Shown piece by piece: positions 37,766-45,689 of a stretch of 64,000 nucleotides of DNA. A program made the position numbers and the translations under genes. The notes beneath the pieces are model-generated. The model saw only the letters and a list, made by a program, of their open reading frames with translations, made no database searches and was not told where the DNA came from. Origin of the DNA: UBA5078 sp051252515 (GTDB lineage Bacteria > Pseudomonadota > Gammaproteobacteria > Pseudomonadales > Pseudohongiellaceae); the NCBI GenBank assembly GCA_051252515.1, contig JBPOFS010000003.1, positions 310,001 to 374,000 of the forward strand, written 5' to 3'. Position 1 is the stretch's first letter; each line of letters begins with the position of its first letter.

Positions 37766-38263
37766 ATGTCTAAATTTTACAGCTATTGCCCGTCACCCGT
37801 TGGCGATTTATTGCTAGCCGGAGACGGTATCAATCTGCAAATCATCGGGTTTCCTGAGGGCAAAGCTCGTACGCGCCATGAAGCCGACTGGATACTGGAT
37901 GACGAAAAGTTTCTACGCGTGAAACAACAATTAACGGCGTATTTTGCAGGGGAGCGGCAGGAGTTTGATATAGCCCTTGCCCCTGAAGGAACACAATTCC
38001 AACAATCCGTCTGGAAGGCATTGACCACTATTCCCTATGGAAAGACTTGTAGCTATGGCGACATCGCCCATCAGATTGGCAAACCCAAAGCCTCACGAGC
38101 GGTGGGCGCCGCCAATGGGAAAAACCCCATCCCTATTATCATCCCCTGCCATCGCGTTATTGGCAGCACAGGAAAACTCACGGGGTTTGGAGGAGGTTTA
38201 GAAGCAAAAGAGACGTTATTGGGCCTAGAACAACAGGCACACGATTTTCAATTAGAGGCTTAA
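37766..38263 (+). CDS. ogt: O6-methylguanine-DNA methyltransferase
   Basis: A 165-residue suicide methyltransferase that repairs O6-alkylguanine. The active-site motif IPCHRVIGS contains the acceptor cysteine; the DNA-binding YGKTCSYGDIAHQIGKPKASRAVG helix-turn-helix precedes it. The frame is open upstream to 37703, but the ATG at 37766 with AGGAG in front is the sensible start, since upstream residues overlap the AlkA gene. Together with the Ada-N/AlkA fusion it supplies the activities that E. coli splits between Ada, AlkA and Ogt. Confidence 0.92.
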   Translation: MSKFYSYCPSPVGDLLLAGDGINLQIIGFPEGKARTRHEADWILDDEKFLRVKQQLTAYFAGERQEFDIALAPEGTQFQQSVWKALTTIPYGKTCSYGDIAHQIGKPKASRAVGAANGKNPIPIIIPCHRVIGSTGKLTGFGGGLEAKETLLGLEQQAHDFQLEA

Positions 38264-38472
38264 AGCTTGACGTATTTAGGGATGATCATTAACCCCAATC
38301 CGATCAACACAAGCGCATACACATTGTTGAAAAAATAAGAATAAAACATCAACCCTAGCCCGCAAGACAAGGCCACGCTATTGGATTGCTTTTTGCCATA
38401 AATGAAATAGCCCAAACCAATTGAGCTAAAGAGCAACGCCCAGAGCATCGCCGACGGATCTGTTAGATTCAT
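38260..38472 (-). CDS. Small membrane protein, unknown function
   Basis: A 70-residue protein with hydrophobic helices at about 8-24, 31-49 and 51-65, joined by short polar loops (YGKKQSN). The pattern LLFSSIGLGYFIYGKKQ recurs in small proteins of many gammaproteobacteria, sometimes labelled amino acid transport protein without evidence. The frame is open to 38544, but the ATG at 38472 has AAAGG in front and gives a start at the conserved region. Its stop overlaps the convergent ogt stop by four bases. No function is proposed. Confidence 0.65.
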   Translation of the reverse strand: MNLTDPSAMLWALLFSSIGLGYFIYGKKQSNSVALSCGLGLMFYSYFFNNVYALVLIGLGLMIIPKYVKL

Positions 38473-38852
38473 GTAAACCTTTATTGAGTGTGCGCAAAAA
38501 GCGAAGTGTAGCACCATTGCAAGAGTCAGAGTGACTCCAGTCACACAAGTGGCTATTCCCCTTATAACAGGGGAATTAATAGAGACAGTGAAAATCCCTT
38601 GCCCTATAATCTCTGCACTTAATTTTGACTAATAATAGTCAGGAGAAACGCCCAATGGATATTTCACGCCTCTAAGGACTTCGGGTTTTATTGCGACCCT
38701 CGCTCTGACTCGCCTCGTATTGCGCCACGTTGTAACACTTGTTGCCCTCGTGCGATCAGCTCTAATCCAGAAGTCCTCTTTCGCCAAACGCTTAGCGTTA
38801 GTGTTCACGACACAACGCTTGATTTGCTTAGATATAAAATTCTGGATACAAC
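38473..38852. other. Intergenic region before the MATE gene
   Basis: No convincing gene is present. The region holds a perfect palindrome GTGACT-CC-AGTCAC (38531-38544), upstream of the small membrane gene. It also has a plus-strand promoter candidate: -35 GAGACA (38582-38587), 17-base spacer and perfect -10 TATAAT (38605-38610). From that promoter the MATE leader would be about 240 bases long. A short inverted repeat, AGGACTTC (38675-38682) with GAAGTCCT (38770-38777), lies inside this leader. Confidence 0.4.
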
Positions 38853-40256
38853 ATGACAATAACAAAAATACGCGCAGGCTTTAGCTTGTTCCGCCAGGCC
38901 CTCTTGGGCAGCTCTACCATCAACTACACCGAAGGCTCGATAGCACGCGCTACCTTCTTGCTCGCTGTGCCCATGATTCTTGAGATGTCCATGGAGTCAG
39001 TGTTTGCCATCGTCGACATTTTCTTCGTGGCTAGCCTTGGGGCACAAGCCGTCGCCACGGTTGGACTCACCGAGTCCGTCATCTCATTGCTCTACGCAAT
39101 CGCTATCGGCTTATCCATGGGCATCACAGCTATGGTGGCACGGCGCATCGGCGAGAACAGCCCTGAGGCCGCCGCGTTTGTTGCTGGGCAAGGGCTCTGG
39201 ATAGGTTTCTTCGTCTCCTTAGTGGTGGGGGTCTCCGGCTATTTTTATGCCGAAGACATTCTGCGCATGATGGGAGCCCAAGACGACGTCCTGGCAGTAG
39301 GCACCGACTATACCCAGATCATGCTCAGCGGCAGTTTCACCATCGTGTTCTTGTTTCTCAACAACGCGATATTTCGCGGCGCAGGGGACGCCAGCATCGC
39401 GATGCGTTCGCTGGTATTAGCCAATGGCATTAACATCGTACTGGACCCCTGCTTGATCTTCGGTGTTGGCCCCTTCCCCGAGATGGGCGTAACCGGTGCC
39501 GCAGTAGCCACAAACATCGGGCGCGGCATTGGTTTGCTCTATCAGACCTATTATTTGTGCTCTAACAGTCGACGCATTCAGCTAGTCTTGAGCGACTTTG
39601 TCATCAAGCTCTCTGTGATCATGACATTAGTAAAAATTTCGGTAGGCGGCATCGCACAGTTTTTGATTGCCACGGCTAGCTGGGTTTTCCTGATGCGCTT
39701 AGTGTCAGTTTACGGGAGTGACGCAATCGCGGGCTATACGATTGCAATACGGGTCATGCTGTTTGTGATCCTGCCTGCATGGGGTTTGAGCAATGCGGTG
39801 GCGACATTGGTGGGACAAAACCTTGGAGCACAAAAAATCGATCGCGCAGTCAACACGGTGTGGCAAGTCGCAAAATACAATGTGACTTATATGATGCTGG
39901 TCGCGTTGATCATCATTCTTTTCCCTGAGGCTATTATGGGTTTCTTTACGACGGAACCTAATGCATTAGCGTATGGCGTCGATGGGTTAAGAATCATGAG
40001 CTATAGTTTTGGCTTCATGGCGTTGGGAATGGTGGCCATCCAAGCCTTCAATGGGGCTGGCGACACGGTGACACCGATGTGGATCAATGGTTTCTGTTAT
40101 TGGATTGTACAGATTCCCGTGGCGTATTGGATGGCGACGATGTTGGAGATGGGACCTTATGGGGTGTTTTGGTCGATCTTTATCGCGGAGATTCTGATGG
40201 GCGTGGTGGGGGTCATATTCTTCATGCGGGGACGGTGGAAGTATCAGACGGTTTAG
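38853..40256 (+). CDS. MATE-family efflux transporter
   Basis: A 467-residue inner-membrane multidrug/toxin extrusion protein with twelve predicted helices in two halves. Family features are PMILEMSMESVFAIVDIFFVASLGAQAVATVGLTE in the first half and the mirrored block WGLSNAVATLVGQNLGA in the second. The family exports organic cations or drugs in exchange for Na+ or H+; the substrate is not readable. The last codon is followed within 30 bases by the repeat array, and no terminator other than that array is visible. Confidence 0.85.
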   Translation: MTITKIRAGFSLFRQALLGSSTINYTEGSIARATFLLAVPMILEMSMESVFAIVDIFFVASLGAQAVATVGLTESVISLLYAIAIGLSMGITAMVARRIGENSPEAAAFVAGQGLWIGFFVSLVVGVSGYFYAEDILRMMGAQDDVLAVGTDYTQIMLSGSFTIVFLFLNNAIFRGAGDASIAMRSLVLANGINIVLDPCLIFGVGPFPEMGVTGAAVATNIGRGIGLLYQTYYLCSNSRRIQLVLSDFVIKLSVIMTLVKISVGGIAQFLIATASWVFLMRLVSVYGSDAIAGYTIAIRVMLFVILPAWGLSNAVATLVGQNLGAQKIDRAVNTVWQVAKYNVTYMMLVALIIILFPEAIMGFFTTEPNALAYGVDGLRIMSYSFGFMALGMVAIQAFNGAGDTVTPMWINGFCYWIVQIPVAYWMATMLEMGPYGVFWSIFIAEILMGVVGVIFFMRGRWKYQTV

Positions 40257-40303
40257 GGTGTCGTTGTTATGTGTTTCGTAGTTTGGTGCTTCGTGGGCCG
40301 AGC

Positions 40304-40409
40304 CAAGCGCTGAGTTTAGAACCTCAGGACACGCCGTGAATACATCCTTGTAGGCTCAAGCGCCGCATCCATGCGGCTTATGGTCCTGCTGTCCTAAACC
40401 CAGCACTTG
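40304..40409 (-). repeat. REP-like element A1
   Basis: The core (CGCCGTGAATAC to GCCGCAT-CC-ATGCGGC) is left-facing relative to the copy at 31-145. It is enclosed by arms CAAGCGCTGAGTTTAG and CTAAACCCAGCACTTG, which pair almost completely. Confidence 0.85.
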
Positions 40410-40451
40410 TCTCTGACATTGGTGTTGTCTGGAGGTTTCCTCAAAACTTGA

Positions 40452-40565
40452 GAGCTCGGGTCCGACTTCCTTTGATATGACATTAAGGCGCGGCATGGAT
40501 GCCGCGTCGAGCCCCCACGGACGGGTTCACGGCGAGTCATAGCAAAGGGAGTTGGAGGCGAGCTT
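40452..40565 (+). repeat. REP-like element B1
   Basis: Right-facing core GCGGCAT-GG-ATGCCGC plus tail GGGTTCACGGCG. Inner arms are CCTTTGATATGAC (40469-40481) and GTCATAGCAAAGG (40536-40548); outer arms pair GAGCTCGG with the CGAGCTT side. Confidence 0.85.
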
Positions 40566-40598
40566 CTACCACTAAGCTTGGTGCTTCGTGGGCCGAGC

Positions 40599-40704
40599 CA
40601 AGCGCTGGGTTTAGAACCTCAGGACACGCCGTGAATACTTCCATGTAGGCTCAAGCGCCGCATCCATGCGGCTTATGGTCCTGCTGCCCTAAACCCAGCA
40701 CTCG
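40599..40704 (-). repeat. REP-like element A2
   Basis: Second left-facing copy; arms CAAGCGCTGGGTTTAG and CTAAACCCAGCACTCG, core as in A1 with a few substitutions. Confidence 0.85.
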
Positions 40705-40787
40705 TCTCTGACATTGGTGTTGTCTGAGGGTTTGCACAGCGCTTGTCTCTAGCACTGTTGCGAACTATTGAATTCCACAAAACTTGA

Positions 40788-40903
40788 GAGCTCGGCTTTG
40801 AATCCCTGTTCGGTGACATTAAGGCGCGGCATGGATGCCGCGTCGAGCCCCCACGGATGGGTTCACGGCGAGTCACCGAACGGGGAATCGAAGCTGAGCG
40901 CTT
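40788..40903 (+). repeat. REP-like element B2 with replaced arms
   Basis: The core is nearly identical to B1, but the inner arms are different and still complementary: CCCTGTTCGGTGAC (40804-40817) with GTCACCGAACGGG (40872-40884). The outer arms also differ from B1 and still pair (CTCGGCTTTG side with CGAAGCTGAG side). Confidence 0.85.
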
Positions 40904-40923
40904 ACCACTAAAGTAGCCCGCGC

Positions 40924-41029
40924 CAAGCACTGGGTTTAGAACCTCAGGACACGCCGTGAATACGTCCTTGTAGGCTCAAGCGCCGCATCCCTGCGGCTTA
41001 TGGTCCTGCAGCCCTAAACCCAGCACTCG
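40924..41029 (-). repeat. REP-like element A3
   Basis: Third left-facing copy; arms CAAGCACTGGGTTTAG and CTAAACCCAGCACTCG. The core palindrome carries one mismatch (GCCGCATCCCTGCGGC). Confidence 0.85.
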
Positions 41030-41071
41030 TCTCTGACATTGGTGCCGGCTGAAGGTTTCCTCAAAACTTGA

Positions 41072-41185
41072 GGGCTCGGATCCGGCTTCCTTTGATATGA
41101 CATTAAGGCGCGGCATGGATGCCGCGTCGAGCCCCCACGGACGGGTTCACGGCGAGTCATAGCAAAGGGAGTCGGACCCGAGCTC
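41072..41185 (+). repeat. REP-like element B3
   Basis: Third right-facing copy, inner arms as in B1: CCTTTGATATGAC (41089-41101) with GTCATAGCAAAGG (41156-41168). The outer arms GGCTCGGATCCGG and GTCGGACCCGAGC pair better than in B1. Confidence 0.85.
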
Positions 41186-41213
41186 CTACCACTAAACCAA
41201 ACTTTCTCCGCTA

Positions 41214-41251
41214 CAAAAAAAAGAGCGATACCTCTCAGCATCGCCCTCTTC
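41214..41251 (-). terminator. Terminator of the PQQ dehydrogenase operon
   Basis: On the minus strand AGAGGGCGAT pairs with ATCGCTCT (two bulged bases) and is followed by a run of at least eight T's. It lies about 25 bases beyond the dehydrogenase stop. Confidence 0.75.
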
Positions 41252-41273
41252 TTCTAAAGCAAAAACTCAATCA

Positions 41274-43478
41274 TTACTGCAATGGTGCACTCGCTGCAGT
41301 TTCTCCAGCTTCACGATCGATATGCGCTCGCGAGATAATATAGGCACGAACCGCATCTGGATCAGTGGCTTCTAAAGTGCCTTCGAATGACACCATACCG
41401 CCAGCTTCAAGCTCGCCACCTAGAACGACTGAATTCCACATTTCTGCACTCGCCAAACGTTGGCTATAACGCAAATCTGGGAAAGTGCCGACACTTGGGC
41501 TTACGCCTGCAGGGCCATGACACACACTACAGTAGCGTCCGTACACTTGCTCACCATGGGCAACAGTTTCGAAATCTGCTGTCATGGGCGGTGGATTCAA
41601 ATTACCTGTACCGCTCACTTCCTCTTCTGCAAGTTCAGGAGGCAACTGCGCAGTCCCGCCACGTTTGAATACAAGCAAACGAGAGTTATTGTTAGAGACT
41701 GTCGTTGTCGAGCCAATAGCGCCGGCTCCTACTGTTGGCAAGGCACGACCACCGGCAAGAACAGCTACATACTGCTCACCATCTACTGTATAAGTGATTG
41801 GCGCAGCCACTGTCATTGCTTGCGTCATCGCGCTCCAAAGCAATTCGCCCGTGTCATCTTTATAAGCACTGAATTCACCAGAAGCATTGCCCTGGAAAAC
41901 TAGCCCGCCTGCCGTACTTAAAACACCGGCCGCATCGACAGAGACTTCTTTTTCTACTCGCCACACTTCACGCTGAGCTACTGGATCCCAGGCTAGCAAA
42001 TGGGCTGAACGTACAGGAGCTTGATCGCCAGCCTCGCGCACTAATGCGCCACCTGCTGCAAAATCGGTCCCTGTGTTCCAGCCTGTTTGCGACACTTCGA
42101 AGTTCTCTGGTGCCACATAACCCATGAACTGTTCAGTGGCTGGTAAGTACACCAATTTAGTACGCTGACTAAATGACATAGGGTGCCAGTTATGCCCCCC
42201 TTGTGGACCAGGCTGGACAATAATGGCAACAGATGTTTCGTCATATCGCGCTTCAGGATGTTCTACAGGGCGATCTGTTTCTAGATCAATATGCGAAGCC
42301 CAGCTCGTAGGAACAAACTTCTCAGCGGAGATCAGTTGACCAGTCGCGGCGTCCAACACATAGAAGAAACCATTTTTAGGGGCTTGCATCACTACGCGGC
42401 GAGGCTGACCATCGATCTCAAGTGTTGTCACGATCATGTGCTGAGTAGCAGTGTAATCCCACGTCTCCCCTGGAGTTGTTTGATAGTGCCAGCGGTAGGT
42501 ACCGTCATCGGGATTAATCGCCATAATCGAAGACAGGAACAAGTTGTCGCCGCCACCAGGGCTTCTTAGGCTTTGGTTCCAAGGAGATCCATTACCTACA
42601 CCGATATAAAGCAGGTTCAGTTCTGCATCATAGGCCATGGCATCCCATACTGTTCCGCCACCACCAAGATTCCACCATTCACCGTTCCAAGTCTCAGCAG
42701 CCATCTCTAGCTCTGGCTGTTCAAAACCATCGGCTGGGTTGCCAGGAACTGTGTAATAACGCCAGTTCTGCTCACCTGTCTCAGTATCATAAGCTGTTAC
42801 ATAACCGCGAACACCGTATTCAGCACCGCCGTTACCAATAAGCACTTGGCCTTTTACAATGCGAGGAGCCCCTGTAATGGTATAGGCTTCGCTTTCGTCT
42901 ACAGTCATCACACTCCAGAGCTCTTCTCCGGTAGTGGAATCCAACGCAATAAGACGACCATCGATTGTGCCGACAAAGACTTTGCCTTCCCACACAGCAA
43001 CACCGCGGTTAACCACATCACAACAAGCATCGACGCCTTTGGCAGGGTCTACTTCTGGATTAAACGCCCACAGTGGACGACCTGTGCGCACATCAAACGC
43101 CTTTACATGGCTCCAAGCCGTGCTCACATACATCGCACCATCGACAACGATCGGCGTTGCCTCTTGCATACGACTAGTGTCGATATCGGCAGACCACACC
43201 AAACCGAGTTCGCTGACGTTATTGGTATTGATCTGGCTTAATGGGCTAAAGCGCGCTTCGCCGTAGTCACGGCCTGTGCTCATCCAATTACCAGGCTCAT
43301 CATCCGCGGCCATGATACGTTCACCATTCACGTTTGCCGTATAAGGCAGCACCACCGCTGGGCTTGCAACAGCAGGTTCAGACGCATTCATTGTCGAAGG
43401 GCTTTCTGCAGGGCCACAGGCCGCAAGCAATAATGCCGCGGCCGCTAATGTGGAAACATGCAACAATCGTTTATTCAT
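41274..43478 (-). CDS. PQQ-dependent quinohemoprotein alcohol dehydrogenase-like lipoprotein
   Basis: A 734-residue exported oxidoreductase expected to oxidise alcohols or aldehydes in the periplasm and pass electrons to its haem. The lipobox is LLLAACG. The PQQ propeller begins DEPGNWMSTGRDYGEARFSPL. Vicinal cysteines DACCDVV form the disulfide typical of PQQ alcohol dehydrogenases; the catalytic-region Asp is in TPGETWDYT and a Ca2+/PQQ region is YIGVGNGSPWN. A C-terminal cytochrome c domain has CSVCH. The ATG at 43478, with AAGGTG upstream, is preferred over an upstream GTG. It lies 44 bases after a second PQQ-type gene. The substrate is unknown. Confidence 0.85.
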   Translation of the reverse strand: MNKRLLHVSTLAAAALLLAACGPAESPSTMNASEPAVASPAVVLPYTANVNGERIMAADDEPGNWMSTGRDYGEARFSPLSQINTNNVSELGLVWSADIDTSRMQEATPIVVDGAMYVSTAWSHVKAFDVRTGRPLWAFNPEVDPAKGVDACCDVVNRGVAVWEGKVFVGTIDGRLIALDSTTGEELWSVMTVDESEAYTITGAPRIVKGQVLIGNGGAEYGVRGYVTAYDTETGEQNWRYYTVPGNPADGFEQPELEMAAETWNGEWWNLGGGGTVWDAMAYDAELNLLYIGVGNGSPWNQSLRSPGGGDNLFLSSIMAINPDDGTYRWHYQTTPGETWDYTATQHMIVTTLEIDGQPRRVVMQAPKNGFFYVLDAATGQLISAEKFVPTSWASHIDLETDRPVEHPEARYDETSVAIIVQPGPQGGHNWHPMSFSQRTKLVYLPATEQFMGYVAPENFEVSQTGWNTGTDFAAGGALVREAGDQAPVRSAHLLAWDPVAQREVWRVEKEVSVDAAGVLSTAGGLVFQGNASGEFSAYKDDTGELLWSAMTQAMTVAAPITYTVDGEQYVAVLAGGRALPTVGAGAIGSTTTVSNNNSRLLVFKRGGTAQLPPELAEEEVSGTGNLNPPPMTADFETVAHGEQVYGRYCSVCHGPAGVSPSVGTFPDLRYSQRLASAEMWNSVVLGGELEAGGMVSFEGTLEATDPDAVRAYIISRAHIDREAGETAASAPLQ

Positions 43479-43522
43479 CCATATCACCTTTTATTTTTTT
43501 AAAATCCCTACTGTCGACCCAT

Positions 43523-45358
43523 TCAGGGTAACAGCTTAAAAACCAGTAACGCATTACCGGGTAGTTGACCGAAAGTAGCGTAGCCGCTATTCACAATCAT
43601 GTAGTCACCGGAAAAAACCGGCCCTACAGAATCTATTGCTCCGCCTTTGGCTGCGACGCCATTGACGGTTGTGTACTCTTGTACGGAATCGTATTCCCAT
43701 ACCACTTCACCAGTGCGTTGATCATGAGCAAAAACCACTCCGTTCAATGCACCTGTTACTACTAAATCTGCCGAGGCACTTGCGGCCGCCGAATACGCAT
43801 CCATACACGCGCGCTCGTTAGCGTCACAGCGCTCAGGTGCCTGACTATACCAGAGCAGCTCGCCAGTTTTCATATCCACTGCATGCAAACCGGGTTTAGC
43901 CTCCGCAGCACCGTCTGCACCCGTTGAACGGTCCGAGATCGGTACAAACGCCACATCACCCACAAAACTCATTCCCCAGTGCACACCCCCTAAAGGGCCA
44001 CCACGACCTAAACGTGTTTGCCAAAGGATTGCACCATCGTTGTCAGGGTCTAAGGCATATAAAACCGCGCCCTTGCTTCCTGCCACGAGAATATCCTTTC
44101 CGGTGCTCAGCGTTACGGCCATGACCGACGCGCCTATGTCTAAATCTGGCCCCGCATCAGGGCAATTGGGGTGATCAACCCCCATCGAACAAGCCATCGT
44201 AAAGACGTCATTGCTCGTAGTCTGTCGCACCCAATCTATCGCTCCAGTCTCTATATTAAAAGCGATAATGGCATCACTCGTAACGCTAGCCGGTCGGGTA
44301 TAGTTCTGCCCTGTCCCTGCATAAACACGATTGCGCTTCAGATCGACCGTGGGAGTATCCCAGATTGGCGCCCCTGAAGGAGCAAAGACTCGACGATCTA
44401 CCCTATTAGTTCCGACCAGTTGAGCCTCGTCCATAATATAGGTATGCCAAAGTTTTTCTCCCGTATTTAGATCAAATGCTCCCATATTTCCGCGAAACTG
44501 ACAGCATTCGTACTCTGGATCCCCTGCGGCAGCCACTTCAATGGATGAAACAGGCACAAAGACTATGTTGCCAGCCACGATTGGAGAACCGGTGCTGCGC
44601 GCCAAAGGAAATGCATCTACATCAGCGTGCCACACACGCGCACCTGTTGCCGCCTCCAACACAAACACTCGATTGGAGTTATCGGTGCCAACCACTAAAG
44701 ATTTATTCAACACTTCGGAGTAGACAATACTCAGCGCTCCACGCACCTCTGATGTCGCTAGGAACGTCCAATGGGAACAACCAGTGGCTAGATCTAACGC
44801 ATAGACTCGACCGCTAGTGCTGCCCATATACATCACCCCATTGACGATACTGGGTTGAGCTCTTGCGTTGGAGCCCTCCTCAAACCCAAATACCCAGCTC
44901 AGCGCTAGCGAGTCTATGGTCTGCGTGCTGATATTGCTGCCGGCACTATCTTGCGAGCGCGAATTTTGAAGATCGTTACCCCAGCCATTCCAATTGCTAG
45001 CGCGGCTCAGATCCGCCTCTGGCATTGCAAAACCGCACTGGGTCAATTGTTCGAGTGGATCAGGGTTATAACTTCGCCCTGATAAGTACTGTGCCACCGC
45101 TATTTTGTCGTTCTCACTCAATGACTCGGCTTGCACCCGCATCAGACCGTCATTGAGGGCGTGGTAAATGCTATTAGCGGTAAAGGAGCCTAAGGCACTA
45201 CGAGGCGGCGTACGTAAATCGGTGGGTTGTGCATGACAGCTAGCACAATTTTGCTCATACAACGCCTCGCCTTCTTGCGCGAGTAACACGTGAGAAGCAG
45301 GCCAGAAGGTGGAGGATAGGAAAAAACTGAGCAGCCAAAAACCTGTGTTTCTTTTCAT
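43523..45358 (-). CDS. Cytochrome c-PQQ beta-propeller dehydrogenase (PVA-dehydrogenase-like)
   Basis: A 611-residue exported protein. The signal peptide ends near VLLAQ. A cytochrome c domain follows at the N-terminus (CASCH, about residue 38; QYLSGRSYNP), then an eight-bladed PQQ-type propeller with repeats such as GRVYALDLATGCSHWTF and GVVFAHDQRTGEVVWEYDS. The N-terminal haem plus propeller order matches polyvinyl-alcohol dehydrogenase-like enzymes. It lacks the adjacent Cys-Cys disulfide context of its neighbour. The pair may form a two-component alcohol oxidation route; their haems are at opposite ends of the proteins. PQQ biosynthesis genes are not in the window. Confidence 0.8.
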   Translation of the reverse strand: MKRNTGFWLLSFFLSSTFWPASHVLLAQEGEALYEQNCASCHAQPTDLRTPPRSALGSFTANSIYHALNDGLMRVQAESLSENDKIAVAQYLSGRSYNPDPLEQLTQCGFAMPEADLSRASNWNGWGNDLQNSRSQDSAGSNISTQTIDSLALSWVFGFEEGSNARAQPSIVNGVMYMGSTSGRVYALDLATGCSHWTFLATSEVRGALSIVYSEVLNKSLVVGTDNSNRVFVLEAATGARVWHADVDAFPLARSTGSPIVAGNIVFVPVSSIEVAAAGDPEYECCQFRGNMGAFDLNTGEKLWHTYIMDEAQLVGTNRVDRRVFAPSGAPIWDTPTVDLKRNRVYAGTGQNYTRPASVTSDAIIAFNIETGAIDWVRQTTSNDVFTMACSMGVDHPNCPDAGPDLDIGASVMAVTLSTGKDILVAGSKGAVLYALDPDNDGAILWQTRLGRGGPLGGVHWGMSFVGDVAFVPISDRSTGADGAAEAKPGLHAVDMKTGELLWYSQAPERCDANERACMDAYSAAASASADLVVTGALNGVVFAHDQRTGEVVWEYDSVQEYTTVNGVAAKGGAIDSVGPVFSGDYMIVNSGYATFGQLPGNALLVFKLLP

Positions 45359-45689
45359 TATTATTCCCCGGTTCTAAGACTCAAAACAGCATCAATGCTC
45401 GCTTTGAGAATTTGTGTTGATCAGCGAGTGACAACAACAGGCCGCATTCTTTTAATCATCCATTTTTAAGCAAATGCGCATAGGTTTTAATCTTACCTGA
45501 TGGCAGTTCCAATCCCGAAGAAATCGCGGACAAAATGCGGTAGAAACCGCCTTTTTTATAGCTCAGTGGAACGGCTCTAGTGTATAGTTCACTAGCGGTT
45601 TCCCAAGTAATTCAGTGCGTACACACCGCTTAGAGCTTGTGAACTAGCTGTCACACGTTTCACGCACCAATGAGATACACTAGAACACA
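45359..45689. other. Divergent promoter region, PQQ operon / corA
   Basis: No gene is visible. An inverted repeat CTAGTG (45577-45582) and CACTAG (45590-45595) with a 7-base spacer lies about 100 bases before corA and could be an operator. No confident promoter hexamers were identified. Confidence 0.35.

Larger units (their letters stand above)
40284..41190. repeat. Composite array of three A-B palindrome pairs
   Basis: Three tandem units of roughly 280-340 bases fill the gap between the MATE gene and the PQQ dehydrogenase. Each contains a left-facing (A) and a right-facing (B) copy of one core. Conserved linkers include TCTCTGACATTGGTG between A and B, and TACCACTAA between B and the next A. 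Unit 2 has an extra segment of about 50 bases before its B element. No transposase or other gene is inside. The minus-strand open frames here are by-products of the repeats. Confidence 0.9.

Noticed and set aside
38629..38865. 78-residue minus-strand frame upstream of the MATE gene
   Set aside because: It overlaps the MATE start, is Arg-rich with unnatural composition, and lies opposite a promoter candidate.
40284..41190. CRISPR array
   Set aside because: Repeats are long, palindromic and alternate in orientation, with no uniform short spacers and no cas genes.
40673..41241. Minus-strand open frames containing RGGSTRHPCRALMS
   Set aside because: The shared peptide is the translated core of the REP-like elements; such frames recur wherever the repeat lies and are not genes.
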